64,000 bases of DNA from an uncultured archaeon (GTDB taxonomy: Archaea > Thermoplasmatota > Thermoplasmata > Thermoplasmatales > Thermoplasmataceae): contig CP009479.1 in the NCBI GenBank assembly GCA_000965745.1, positions 444,457 to 508,456 of the forward strand, in the 5' to 3' direction. The notes under the pieces are model-generated. The model was not told where the DNA came from, made no database searches, and saw only the letters and a list, made by a program, of their open reading frames with translations. Each line of letters begins with the position of its first letter. Position 1 is the stretch's first letter. Positions 1 to 9,268 of this stretch are shown here, piece after piece. A program made the position numbers and the translations under genes.

Positions 1-1
1 C

Positions 2-1420
2 GATTACACCTACGAAATACCAGTTACATATGACAATTATATGAATGTTCCAGGCCTTGTTTATTCCAGCCCAAAGCTCCTCGGGGACGTGCTGGATGAT
101 AACGCCTTGCAGCAGGTTGTCAATGTTGCGACACTGCCGGGGATCGTGAAAGCTTCCATTGCGATGCCTGACATACATTGGGGCTACGGGTTCCCGATAG
201 GTGGCGTTGCTGCCTTCGACTATGACGAGGGACTTGTATCTCCCGGTGGAGTCGGGTATGACATAAACTGTGGTGTATCGCTTCTGAGAACGGACCTGAA
301 GGTTGATGACATAAAAGGGAGCATCAAGGATATAGTCAACAACATTTACGACCTGGTTCCGGCAGGGCTTGGATCCAGGAAGAAGACAAGGGTGAGTGAA
401 CAGGCACTTGAGCAGGTTCTATCCACTGGGGTAAAGTGGGCAATATCCGAGGGTTTCGGGACAGAGAGGGATGCAGAGTACACGGAAGCGGACGGTTCAC
501 TGCCATTGGCTAACCCATCAAAAGTTTCAGATCAGGCAAGGAGGAGGGGTTTAAGCCAGCTCGGGACACTAGGTGCAGGAAACCATTTTCTTGAGATACA
601 GAAAGTTGATGAGATATACGACCGGGAAATGGCGGGAAAATTTGGGATAACCGGAAAGAATCAGATCACCATCATGATACACACAGGTTCCAGGGGCCTT
701 GGGCACCAGGTGGCCACAGATTATCTTAAGATTCTGGGCACAAGCCCCGATTCTGTCCAGAACGTCAGAGACAGGCAGCTCATGTCTGCCCATATCAAGA
801 CCAGGACAGGCCAGGACTATCTGGGGGCAATGAATGCCGCTGCCAATTTCGGGTTCGTTAACAGGCAGATAATTGTCCACAATGTTAGAAAAGCCTTTTC
901 AAAGGTTCTGGGAAGCGATTTTGAGTCGCTTGGAATTAGGCTGGTCTACAGCCTTGCACACAACATAGCCAAAGTAGAGGAGCACCAGGTTGGCGGAAGA
1001 AGGATGAAGCTGGTAGTGCACAGAAAGGGGGCAACCCGGGCATTCCCCGCAGGAAGGCCAGAATTGGGGGAAGTGTTCAGGGAGACCGGGCACCCTGTCC
1101 TTATTCCGGGAGACATGGGGAGCGCATCATATGTTCTTGTTGGAAACAGGGAAAATCTGGAAAGATCCTTCGGGTCAAGCTGCCATGGTGCTGGAAGGGT
1201 ACTGAGCAGAAAAGCGTCACTTCGCACTTTTACCACTAGTGATGTCATGTCAAAGCTGGAAGATTATGGAGTATATGTGAAGGCTGCCAGCAGACGCGTC
1301 CTGGTGGAGGAAGCCCCAGGGAGTTACAAAAATATTGATGAGGTCATTGAGGCCGTCCAGGGGGCGAGACTTGCCGACCCTGTGGCGAGACTTGTTCCGA
1401 TTGGAGTTGTAAAAGGCTGA
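2..1420 (+). CDS. rtcB: RNA-splicing ligase RtcB (5' end outside window)
   Basis: RtcB joins 2',3'-cyclic phosphate and 5'-OH RNA ends using GTP and Mn2+, and in archaea seals tRNA exons after intron removal. The frame is open to base 2: the codons before the ATG at 41 read DYTYEIPVTYDNY, which matches the usual RtcB N-terminus (W-E-I-P before the VPG motif), so the true start lies left of the window and the ATG at 41 is internal. Metal-site signatures are visible: GYDINCGV (Asp/Cys ligands), GAGNHFLE, HTGSRGLGHQ and AHNIAKVEEH. The His of SSCHGAGR at 1184-1186 is the expected guanylylated residue. The C-terminus RLVPIGVVKG is typical of the family. No inteins or frame breaks are seen. Confidence 0.96.
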   Translation, partial: DYTYEIPVTYDNYMNVPGLVYSSPKLLGDVLDDNALQQVVNVATLPGIVKASIAMPDIHWGYGFPIGGVAAFDYDEGLVSPGGVGYDINCGVSLLRTDLKVDDIKGSIKDIVNNIYDLVPAGLGSRKKTRVSEQALEQVLSTGVKWAISEGFGTERDAEYTEADGSLPLANPSKVSDQARRRGLSQLGTLGAGNHFLEIQKVDEIYDREMAGKFGITGKNQITIMIHTGSRGLGHQVATDYLKILGTSPDSVQNVRDRQLMSAHIKTRTGQDYLGAMNAAANFGFVNRQIIVHNVRKAFSKVLGSDFESLGIRLVYSLAHNIAKVEEHQVGGRRMKLVVHRKGATRAFPAGRPELGEVFRETGHPVLIPGDMGSASYVLVGNRENLERSFGSSCHGAGRVLSRKASLRTFTTSDVMSKLEDYGVYVKAASRRVLVEEAPGSYKNIDEVIEAVQGARLADPVARLVPIGVVKG

Positions 1421-1540
1421 CCCTTGTGTGACCATTGGGATGGCCCTGTAGTTGTCAAATTTCCCCTGTGGGATGAATCAATTCAGAGTCTGCATCAATC
1501 AAAGATTTTACCCTGGCCAATAACTATACAGTTTTACGAT

Positions 1541-1552
1541 AATATTTATAAG
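1541..1552 (+). promoter_or_regulatory. Box A promoter for the surface protein gene
   Basis: AATATTTATAAG is an archaeal TATA-like element centred about 45 bases before the GTG start at 1592. It predicts transcription from about 1570, leaving a leader of about 20 nt that holds the purine-rich GAGAGGAAG ribosome-binding site. Confidence 0.55.
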
Positions 1553-1591
1553 ATTCGGTTTCTTTAGGCGGCTATCGAGAGGAAGATAACA

Positions 1592-4504
1592 GTGAATAGA
1601 ACAACAGCATTTGCAATTCTGATCTCACTCGCCATGGTGGGAGGGAGTTTCCTAGTGGTGGGAGAGAGTCAGGCATTGACTCCTCAGACAGGGATAGTGA
1701 ACGTGACAATTTCGTACGGTGGGACGTTTGGACCTGCCAACAATTCTACCGTGTTTACAATTAATGATTTTTCAGGCAGTGTCATTAAACATGGCAATGG
1801 ACCCACAGGGCAATTTACATTACCCTATGGGAATTACTACGTGGATGTAAGTCCGTTATACACAGTATCCTCTTCTGGAGGTAACATAATAGCGAATGGG
1901 ACGGTGAAGAACTTTACAGTTGATTCCTCTACACTTACATCAGGCTCAATGCCGCTTCCTGTTGTACTGAGTGCCTCTAAAACAACGCAGAGCAACTTGA
2001 GCATGACTGGAATCGCTTCAGGCTCATCAGTTTCCGTTTCACTCATAACGCCAACCGGATTCACTTTCGAGAAGTTCTCCTTAAGTTCTTCCAAAAACTA
2101 CAACAACACTGTTAGATTTCCTAACGGTTACTTCTATGTTAAAGTGAATTACGCTGGAGCAACCTATACCAACCTGGAGCACGGAACTGCAGCGGTAAGT
2201 ATTCCACTATCAAGCACTTCGAATGTGTATGGGTTCGTTACATCGCAGACCGGAGCTTCAATTTCCAACGTGAATGCAGTAATATATGATATAGGAACCC
2301 AGAGCTATACAGTAAGTCATTTCACGGCAGGATTTTATAACCTACATACCTCGTCTTGGACTGGAAAATATGTGTTCATAGCTTCACCGGGATATGCAGC
2401 CAAGCAGCTAACATCAACTCAACTGAACAGTGGAAATGAACAGGATGTTATATTACAGAAGGCAAACAGCTCTGTATACTACAATTATTCCCTTTCATCT
2501 GATCTTCATACATTGAACCTCAAAGTAACTTACAATCTTGGAAATAGCACTGCACTTCCATACTATTTTGGTAATTCAACCATTGGTTCCCTATACATGC
2601 AGGAATCCATGGATGGGTTAGACACGACCCCCTCCAAAGTTTCCAACTTCTTACAGGCCCTGATGGCAAATTACACGACAAACATGATCAGCGTGGCTGG
2701 AAAAGCCTATAACATATCTTATCTTGGCACACCTGTTGTAACAACAAGCAGTGGCGGCATACTTCAGGCAAACGTCAACGCCACATATACTAGTAATGAA
2801 GTTGCATCTTCGCTCGGTTCAACAGGATATTCTGTTGAGTTGTATGCTCTTGGAACTCAAACCACGCCTGGCTCACTGTATTACCATTACAACTTCACAT
2901 ACAGCAACCCCGGACTTTCGCTGTCCAGCAGCTCTTCATCAACAAGCACTTTCAAGAGCCCGATACTCCTGAATCCAGTAACATCCAGCCAGTGGGTTAC
3001 ACTCACACTTAAACCGGTCAAAGAGCCGGCGGTCGTGGATTCAGAGATAAACCTTTTCTGGACAGGCATCACCTCTAACAACTACGTCCTTAACACAAGC
3101 GCGACAAACACGGCTTTCATAGCACCAAATGGAGTACCCGTTAGCCTGAATGCGTCAAATGCATACTTCAACCCGGTAACGGGAACAAACGACTACCAGT
3201 ATGCAACCTTCACCTGGCAGGTAGTTGGCGGAAGCATGTACACCGGATACAACACCACCATAACATTCAACGCACCATCTACAAAGGTGATTCTGAATGC
3301 AACAAGCCCGTCCGGTTCAACCAACACTTCAACATTCACAGTGATAACATCGACTGCAAACCCATCGGCCAACTATTCAGTTTCACTGGCAGGTAAAACT
3401 CTGAGTTCGGGACCCGGAGCACCTTCGCCAGTTTCAATAACAGTTCCCCAGTCGTCACTTGTTACATACAGTGCATACCTATCTTCGCTGAATGTCAGTG
3501 GATACAGCGTCCCGCTTGAGTATCACTGGTATATGCCGGGATACGCCAGCGCGGCACAGAACATAACTTATGCTTTCAGCAAGCCATACATCGCAACAGG
3601 TGTTGGGCTCCAGACTGCATACCTGAATGTGTCCACTGTGTTTGGAACATACAAGAATGTAACATTCAGTGTTAACGTGACAGATACAACACCGCCGGTT
3701 CCGTCAATGAAGCTTACAAATGCAGCCGGATCTTCAATCTCACAGCCTACTGCGGGAGCACCAACAGTATTCTCTGCAAATACGTCGACGGATCCATACT
3801 ACGCGACCAGCCAGCTTACCTATAGCTGGGCAGTGAAATATCCAAACGGAACTGCAGTGAAGAACGGCTCTTCAACATACAATGTAGTAGGCGGCTCAAT
3901 GACTGGTTCATATGTGATGTTGAAGTTCAACACTCTAAGTACAATGGTAGTGTCGCTTAAGGCTACAAACCCATCCAATGTATCTGCTTACAACAACAAG
4001 ACCGTCAACATGATAGTCAACACGCCAAGAATTGTCGTGAACAGCATATACGTCAAGGACAACCTTACACAGGGCAGTCAGTCAACAATATACATAAACG
4101 TGTCAAACAATGGAACAGTGACAGCGAACGACTTCTCAATTGCAATACTCATAAATGGAAACCCGGTTGCTTCCCAGACATATGCAAGGAACCTGACTGT
4201 TGGCCAGAGCGCAAATGTGAGCTTCAACTACACTCCAACAACCTCAGGCAAGGTAACACTGGTATTCCAGGCCAACAACTCATCAGAGCCTGCCTTCATG
4301 GCACCACTTGGGAGCTACACAACAACATTGACAATAAACGCACCAGCATACAAGACTCCACTGATAATCGGCTCGATTATTGCTGTGATTGTAATAGTTG
4401 GTTTGGTTTACTACAGACTTAGTTCAGGGAAAACAACGAAGAAGCCGAAACAGCAACCAAAGCCAAAGACAGAACTGAAGAAGCCGGCTGAAAAGAAGAA
4501 ATAA
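1592..4504 (+). CDS. Large secreted, membrane-anchored surface protein
   Basis: This 970-residue protein has a signal peptide at residues 1-30 (a hydrophobic stretch ending near ESQALTP), a long Ser/Thr/Asn-rich extracellular region with many N-x-S/T sequons, a single transmembrane helix near residues 925-945 and a basic tail rich in Lys, Pro and Gln. The segment at about residues 800-910 (from PRIVVNSIYV to TLVFQANNSS) resembles a CARDB/Ig-like adhesion domain; earlier segments look like repeated beta-sandwich domains. The GTG start is chosen because GAGAGGAAG precedes it and the signal peptide follows at once. It is probably a cell-surface or S-layer-like glycoprotein. The ligand is unknown and no catalytic motif is seen. 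Its 3' end converges with argS only 6 bases away. Confidence 0.75.
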   Translation: MNRTTAFAILISLAMVGGSFLVVGESQALTPQTGIVNVTISYGGTFGPANNSTVFTINDFSGSVIKHGNGPTGQFTLPYGNYYVDVSPLYTVSSSGGNIIANGTVKNFTVDSSTLTSGSMPLPVVLSASKTTQSNLSMTGIASGSSVSVSLITPTGFTFEKFSLSSSKNYNNTVRFPNGYFYVKVNYAGATYTNLEHGTAAVSIPLSSTSNVYGFVTSQTGASISNVNAVIYDIGTQSYTVSHFTAGFYNLHTSSWTGKYVFIASPGYAAKQLTSTQLNSGNEQDVILQKANSSVYYNYSLSSDLHTLNLKVTYNLGNSTALPYYFGNSTIGSLYMQESMDGLDTTPSKVSNFLQALMANYTTNMISVAGKAYNISYLGTPVVTTSSGGILQANVNATYTSNEVASSLGSTGYSVELYALGTQTTPGSLYYHYNFTYSNPGLSLSSSSSSTSTFKSPILLNPVTSSQWVTLTLKPVKEPAVVDSEINLFWTGITSNNYVLNTSATNTAFIAPNGVPVSLNASNAYFNPVTGTNDYQYATFTWQVVGGSMYTGYNTTITFNAPSTKVILNATSPSGSTNTSTFTVITSTANPSANYSVSLAGKTLSSGPGAPSPVSITVPQSSLVTYSAYLSSLNVSGYSVPLEYHWYMPGYASAAQNITYAFSKPYIATGVGLQTAYLNVSTVFGTYKNVTFSVNVTDTTPPVPSMKLTNAAGSSISQPTAGAPTVFSANTSTDPYYATSQLTYSWAVKYPNGTAVKNGSSTYNVVGGSMTGSYVMLKFNTLSTMVVSLKATNPSNVSAYNNKTVNMIVNTPRIVVNSIYVKDNLTQGSQSTIYINVSNNGTVTANDFSIAILINGNPVASQTYARNLTVGQSANVSFNYTPTTSGKVTLVFQANNSSEPAFMAPLGSYTTTLTINAPAYKTPLIIGSIIAVIVIVGLVYYRLSSGKTTKKPKQQPKPKTELKKPAEKKK

Positions 4505-4510
4505 TTTTTT

Positions 4511-6166
4511 TTACATTTCTTCCAACAATTTTATTCCAATAATTTTGCAGGAATCCTGCAGTATATTTTTGTACATTTTTACAAGTTCAAGACGCCTGTT
4601 TCTGACATCGCTGTCTTCATCGAGAACAGTGCAGTTTGAATAGAAATCATTGAATTTCTTGACCAGGGACAGCGAATAGTTTGCGATTATATCGGGCCTC
4701 AAGGATTTTGTAGCCTGTATCAGGTGGTAAGGGTAGAAGTACATCTGGCGCAGCAGATCTCCCTCGTATTTGTTGAATTCAATTGAAACAGGCTTCTGCG
4801 AGCCTTCAACCTTCCTGAGAATGCTTGATGCCCTTGCATATGAGTACATTATGAACGGTGCAGAATCTCCCTCGAAATTCAGGGCTTCTGACCATTTGAA
4901 TATCATGGACTTGTTTGCGCCCACACGAATTATGTTGAACCGTATTGATGAGGCTGCTACTGCTTCCGATATTGATTTAAGAGTTTCTTCCTCAAGGTCT
5001 GGCCTTTTTTCTTTTACAATGTCGTATGATTCTTCATTCATTCTTTCAATCAGGCCTGGGAGAGATACAACGTTACCTTTCCTTGTGGACATCTTCCCCG
5101 ATTCAAGCCTCACGAACCCGTAGTATGTGATGTCGATTCTGTTCTCAATGTCAAGCATGTTCCTGAGCACGTATTGCAGCGATGTCCCATGAAGCTTATG
5201 GTCCTCGCCCAGTATGTTTACAAGCCAGTCATAGTTCTGAAGCTTGTAGAGATGATAAGCAATATCCCTCGCAAAATATAGTGAGGTGCCATCCCTCCTT
5301 TTGAGAAAGATCTTCCTTTCGTTTGGAAGTTCAACGTACAATGCGCCATCCTCGTCCTTGAGGTGCTCTTCCATTCCCTCTAGAATATGATCTATCTCCC
5401 CGCTTCTTATGAAATCGGACTCGAATGTGTAATCGTTGTGCTCTATGCCAATGTCCTTGAGTGATTTTTTTATTCCTTCCAGCATGATTGACGCAATCTC
5501 ATGTATCTCGTCTATCAGTTCGTTGTCTCCCTTCTCATACCTTTCGGTCAGGGACTTGATTGAGTCTTCTATGCCTGGGTCTTCCCTGACCTTCGTGTAG
5601 ATCTCCCTGTAACCTTCCAGCAGTGCGTTCTCGTTCAGTTCCTTTGAGAAACGCTTGTGCCCCTCGTACAGGAAAAGCATCTGCTTTCCGGAATCGTTTA
5701 TAAAATACTGGGTTGTAACGCGGTATCCGTATCTCTCAAGGAGCCTGGCAGTTGAATCGCCAATTATGGAATTGCGTGCCCTTCCCACATGCAGCGGCCC
5801 GGTTGGATTTGCGCTGGTATGTTCAACCGACACCCTTTCCGGGTCCTGGAAAATGTCAGGGTACTGTCCCTTGACCTGAAGAGATTCTTCTATCTCTTTG
5901 AAATAGGTCTCCGGCTTGATTGAAAAATTGACGTAATTGCCCACTCTGGCAATGCCGCCTATGAATTCCAGCCCATTGAGGGCGTTTCTGATCCTGTCGT
6001 ACAATTCTTCGGGAGATTTGTTGTACTGTTTGGATATTCGAAACAGCATCAGGGAAAAATCAGCATGTCCGGATTTGTCTATGTCAATATCCCTTTTCTC
6101 CAATCCAGGGACAGCCTGTTTCGCTGCCTCGAATATTTTCTCCATGAGATCGTTGAACAGGAGCAT
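4511..6166 (-). CDS. argS: Arginyl-tRNA synthetase
   Basis: This class I aminoacyl-tRNA synthetase charges tRNA-Arg. The 551-residue protein has the N-terminal Add-1 domain (residues 1-90), the HIGH-type signature as HVGR at about residue 126 within TSANPTGPLHVGRARN, the KMSKS-type loop as KMSTRKGN, and a C-terminal DALR anticodon-binding domain (SYARASSILRKV onward). Length is normal. The start at 6166 is favoured because a box A lies about 23 bases upstream, so the mRNA is probably leaderless; an internal Met at 6145 is the alternative. It lies downstream of aroA on the same strand but seems to have its own promoter. Confidence 0.96.
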   Translation of the reverse strand: MLLFNDLMEKIFEAAKQAVPGLEKRDIDIDKSGHADFSLMLFRISKQYNKSPEELYDRIRNALNGLEFIGGIARVGNYVNFSIKPETYFKEIEESLQVKGQYPDIFQDPERVSVEHTSANPTGPLHVGRARNSIIGDSTARLLERYGYRVTTQYFINDSGKQMLFLYEGHKRFSKELNENALLEGYREIYTKVREDPGIEDSIKSLTERYEKGDNELIDEIHEIASIMLEGIKKSLKDIGIEHNDYTFESDFIRSGEIDHILEGMEEHLKDEDGALYVELPNERKIFLKRRDGTSLYFARDIAYHLYKLQNYDWLVNILGEDHKLHGTSLQYVLRNMLDIENRIDITYYGFVRLESGKMSTRKGNVVSLPGLIERMNEESYDIVKEKRPDLEEETLKSISEAVAASSIRFNIIRVGANKSMIFKWSEALNFEGDSAPFIMYSYARASSILRKVEGSQKPVSIEFNKYEGDLLRQMYFYPYHLIQATKSLRPDIIANYSLSLVKKFNDFYSNCTVLDEDSDVRNRRLELVKMYKNILQDSCKIIGIKLLEEM

Positions 6167-6183
6167 GAGAAACGATTGTCACA

Positions 6184-6193
6184 GCGTATAAAA
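6184..6193 (-). promoter_or_regulatory. Box A promoter for argS
   Basis: Read on the minus strand the element is TTTTATACGC. Its centre is about 23 bases before the ATG at 6166, the spacing expected for a leaderless archaeal transcript. Confidence 0.6.
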
Positions 6194-6211
6194 CCGTTTG
6201 CTGAAACAAAA

Positions 6212-7495
6212 TCAGGAAACAGGCTCGATTCTTATTGTTGCGCCGACCCTCTTCAGGTCATTGAGAAAAGAAGGGTAACTCTTATTGATCCTCTCCACAT
6301 TTTCATACTCAATTTCATAACCCGAAGCCAGACCGGCAACTATCGCGCTCATGACCATCCTGTGATCGCTGAACGAGAGTTTTTCAGGGTTGAGTATCTC
6401 CTGGCCCCTCCGGATGGTGAGATAATCCTCTCCCTTTTCTATTCTCGCGCCGAAGCTCTCAGCAAGCCTTATGATCTCACTGTACCGATCAGTTTCCTTA
6501 ATGCTCAGGCGAGACGGGTTCCTTATCGTAACTCCATCCTTTGAGAATATTCCAAGGACTGAAACCGGAGGTGCTAGATCGGGAGTAATATCTGCGTCTA
6601 TTTCCACATGCATCACATAGCTCTTGATTGACCTTGCTATGATCTTGCTTTCTGAAAAGACAACCGATATGCCTTCGCTTGAAGTCTTGAGCGTATCAAC
6701 TATTACAGCATCCGCCTGAAGCGAATTATCCGGAAGCCCTTCGATGCTGATGCCCTCATCGGATGCAAGAGCGCCCAGAATGAGGAAGAATGCAGCCGAT
6801 GAATAATCACGCTCAACGTAAAGGTCCTTGACGGGCTCTGCGTTTGTTCTTGCCACGGTGAAGATGTCGTTTTCACGGTTCACGTCGAATCCCATTGTTT
6901 TAAGGCATGAGACTGTGATATCAACGTAGCCCTCTGATGACTTTGTGCCCCTGACCTCAAGCTTCTTTCCCTCATTGTTGCAGAATGCGAGAAAAAGGAG
7001 CAGGGAACTGACATACTGGGAGCTCCTGGTCTGGTCAACCCTGACGTCACCGATTTCAATTTCACTTGCGTCGAGATTGATGAAGCCATCCTCCTTCACG
7101 GTTATTCTTGCGCCAAGTTCCCTCAGTGCATCTAAGAGCTCGTTTATGGGCCTCCTGGCAAGTTCCGGCCTTCCGATGAATTCCGTTCTGCACTTCTTTG
7201 CTGCCAGCATTCCGACACTGATGCGGTATGAAGTGGCCGACTCCCCGACGTCCACATATTTTGGGCATCTGAAATCAGGCTCTATCTTGACAGTATCCCC
7301 ATCGAAGGTGATGGCAGCGCCTGAGCTTCTTACTATTCCAAGGGCAACCTGCTCATCTTCTGAAAAATAAACTCCGTGCACTGTTACGGGCGAGTTTCCC
7401 ATGCCGGCCATGAGGATGTATCGCTGTGAATAGCTCTTGGAACCGGGAGCGCGCAGTGTACCTGTTAAATGTTCACGGAAAATCTTGGCATTCAT
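6212..7495 (-). CDS. aroA: 3-phosphoshikimate 1-carboxyvinyltransferase (EPSP synthase)
   Basis: The enzyme condenses shikimate-3-phosphate with PEP to give EPSP, the sixth step of chorismate synthesis. The 427-residue length is normal. The N-terminal LRAPGSKSYSQRYILMAG carries the substrate-binding Lys, and VDQTRSSQYVSSLLL and YVERDYSSAAFFLIL are conserved shikimate/PEP loops. ITPDLAPPVSVLGIF and NPSRLSIKETDRYSEI carry the usual acidic and Arg/Lys residues of the second domain. It is last in the aroB-aroE-aroK-aroA cluster, 89 bases after aroK. An AT-rich TTAAATAG stretch about 25 bases upstream may give it an additional leaderless promoter. Confidence 0.94.
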   Translation of the reverse strand: MNAKIFREHLTGTLRAPGSKSYSQRYILMAGMGNSPVTVHGVYFSEDEQVALGIVRSSGAAITFDGDTVKIEPDFRCPKYVDVGESATSYRISVGMLAAKKCRTEFIGRPELARRPINELLDALRELGARITVKEDGFINLDASEIEIGDVRVDQTRSSQYVSSLLLFLAFCNNEGKKLEVRGTKSSEGYVDITVSCLKTMGFDVNRENDIFTVARTNAEPVKDLYVERDYSSAAFFLILGALASDEGISIEGLPDNSLQADAVIVDTLKTSSEGISVVFSESKIIARSIKSYVMHVEIDADITPDLAPPVSVLGIFSKDGVTIRNPSRLSIKETDRYSEIIRLAESFGARIEKGEDYLTIRRGQEILNPEKLSFSDHRMVMSAIVAGLASGYEIEYENVERINKSYPSFLNDLKRVGATIRIEPVS

Positions 7496-7584
7496 CTGAC
7501 TGTTTACAACATTATCACATTACTATTTAATTCTGTCAATTCTTCCCGTCACCGGATAGCTACAATTCGGCCGGGCCGCACAAA

Positions 7585-8424
7585 TCATAACTCCGTGACC
7601 ATGCTCTCCCTGCCGGAGAAGAGAGACTTCCTGTACTTCACCCCGAAGAATTTTGTGAGCCCTTTGCCTGCAGAAAGCAATTCCTCTTCGTTGTCGAATA
7701 TGCCGAAAACCGCGGGCCCTTTCCCGCATTGTGCCGAATACAACGCGCCTGATGAGAGCAGATACCTGATCAGGTCACTGTTCTGCCCGTAAATGTATCC
7801 CAGAAGGTTCCCGTTTAGGGTCATGGCCTCGTAGAACTTTCTTTCCTTTATGAGGTCCTGTATTATCTCAGCGTGCCTGGAAAATCTCTTCATGTCGCTC
7901 AGATCCACCGATGAGCTTGCTCTTCTTGCCTTGTTGAACGCCACTATCACCGGCTTCCCGTCAACTTTCTCCCGGAATATGAGGTTTCTTTCGGTGTTGT
8001 TGGTGAAGCATGCGCCACCATAGTAGGAGGAACAGAGATCGTCATATGCCCCGGTTGACGATGTGCCGTTGCCGATCGAGAGCTCCGCACTCAAATCCAG
8101 CAATTGCTTTTCGCCCATAGATATACCGTTAAGTTTCAGGAATCCCAGAGTCAGGGACAGTGTGAGAGCGCTGCTGCTCTTGAGCCCCTTGCCCCTGGGA
8201 ATTGCCTTTGAGACTGTTACTTTGAAGCAGTCCTGCACATCAAACCTCTTCTTCAGTAGGTCCAGTGTTTCCGAGATTGTTCCCTGGTTTGAGGCTGGAG
8301 TGCTGTCGGATCTGGAAATTGTCAGTTCGATCGGGAGATCGAGTGCAACGGATGACCCGAATCCAGTGAAGAAAGCAGAAAGAGCTGATATTCCCCCATT
8401 GGAGATTACTTTCACCTTATCCAT
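7585..8424 (-). CDS. aroK: Archaeal shikimate kinase (GHMP family)
   Basis: This enzyme phosphorylates shikimate at the 3-OH with ATP. It belongs to the GHMP kinase fold used by archaea, unrelated to bacterial AroK. The ATP-binding motif is the Ser-rich loop PRGKGLKSSSALTLS at about residues 76-90, and the C-terminal segment with GALYSAQCGKGPAVFG is the third GHMP motif. Length 279 aa is typical. It overlaps the end of aroE by 8 bases, so the two are translationally coupled. The family assignment is supported by both motifs and by the aro context, which argues against homoserine or mevalonate kinase. Confidence 0.93.
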   Translation of the reverse strand: MDKVKVISNGGISALSAFFTGFGSSVALDLPIELTISRSDSTPASNQGTISETLDLLKKRFDVQDCFKVTVSKAIPRGKGLKSSSALTLSLTLGFLKLNGISMGEKQLLDLSAELSIGNGTSSTGAYDDLCSSYYGGACFTNNTERNLIFREKVDGKPVIVAFNKARRASSSVDLSDMKRFSRHAEIIQDLIKERKFYEAMTLNGNLLGYIYGQNSDLIRYLLSSGALYSAQCGKGPAVFGIFDNEEELLSAGKGLTKFFGVKYRKSLFSGRESMVTEL

Positions 8425-9256
8425 TTACGATGCTCTCCCTGATTGCTATATCTGCAGTGCTTCTGAACAGTTCCTCATCTACAGATCTGCCAAAGAATAG
8501 CTTTAGAGACTCGTATCCCTGGTCTATGAAGAAACCGTCTCCACTGACCGCCTTCTTCCCGAGTTCCCTGAGCCTTTTTATGAACAGGGTATCAACCGGG
8601 TTGTACACAAGGTCTATGCCTGCCTGGCAGTTGAGAATGGCTGACTCTATGAATGGGGACTCGCCCGTCTCAGGCCACATTCCTGAAGGTGAGCAGTTGA
8701 TCAGTATGTCGAAGCTGTCCCTTTGAGACATTTCCTTTGTGCTGAGGATTTCGTAGCCTTTTTCGAGCACGTATGAAGGAAGTTTTACCGCGGCTGCATC
8801 AGGGTTCCGGGAGAAGATTGTGACCTCAGCCTCCGGGTGGCGCCTGGCCATATAATAAAGAACGGTTCTTGACACACCTCCTGTTCCAGCCACCGCAATG
8901 CTGGAATTTTCGAAGTTGAGCCCTCTTCCTGAGCCAAGCTTCTCCATTGCCAGGTAATCGGTATTGTAGCCCCGGGACTTCCCGTCACAATTTCTTACAA
9001 GATTTACCGCGCCAATTTCAGAAGCTGCAGGATCCATGCTGTCCAGGTACTTCATTATCTGTACCTTGTGCGGTATAGTGACGTTGTAGCCTGAGAAATT
9101 TTCCTTTGACAGTTTAACAAATCTCTCCAGGTTTTCAGTCATAACGTCAATTGAGAGGTACATGCTCTCAATCCCGGAGGATGAATAGAACCTGTTATAG
9201 ACTGTCTGGCCGATTGAGTGTGATACCGGCCTGCCGATAAGACCTGTGAGCAGCAT
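8417..9256 (-). CDS. aroE: Shikimate dehydrogenase
   Basis: AroE reduces 3-dehydroshikimate to shikimate with NADPH. The N-terminal GLIGRPVSHSIGQTVYN is the shikimate-binding signature. The catalytic Lys is in GYNVTIPHK (about residue 64), the paired Asp is in GYNTDYLAM, and the Rossmann glycine loop is AVAGTGGVSRTVLY. The C-terminal GFFIDQGYESLKLFFG is the usual substrate-closing helix. Length 279 aa is normal. It sits 12 bases after aroB and overlaps aroK by 8 bases, consistent with one operon. Confidence 0.95.
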   Translation of the reverse strand: MLLTGLIGRPVSHSIGQTVYNRFYSSSGIESMYLSIDVMTENLERFVKLSKENFSGYNVTIPHKVQIMKYLDSMDPAASEIGAVNLVRNCDGKSRGYNTDYLAMEKLGSGRGLNFENSSIAVAGTGGVSRTVLYYMARRHPEAEVTIFSRNPDAAAVKLPSYVLEKGYEILSTKEMSQRDSFDILINCSPSGMWPETGESPFIESAILNCQAGIDLVYNPVDTLFIKRLRELGKKAVSGDGFFIDQGYESLKLFFGRSVDEELFRSTADIAIRESIVNG

Positions 9257-9268
9257 GCAGTATGGTAT

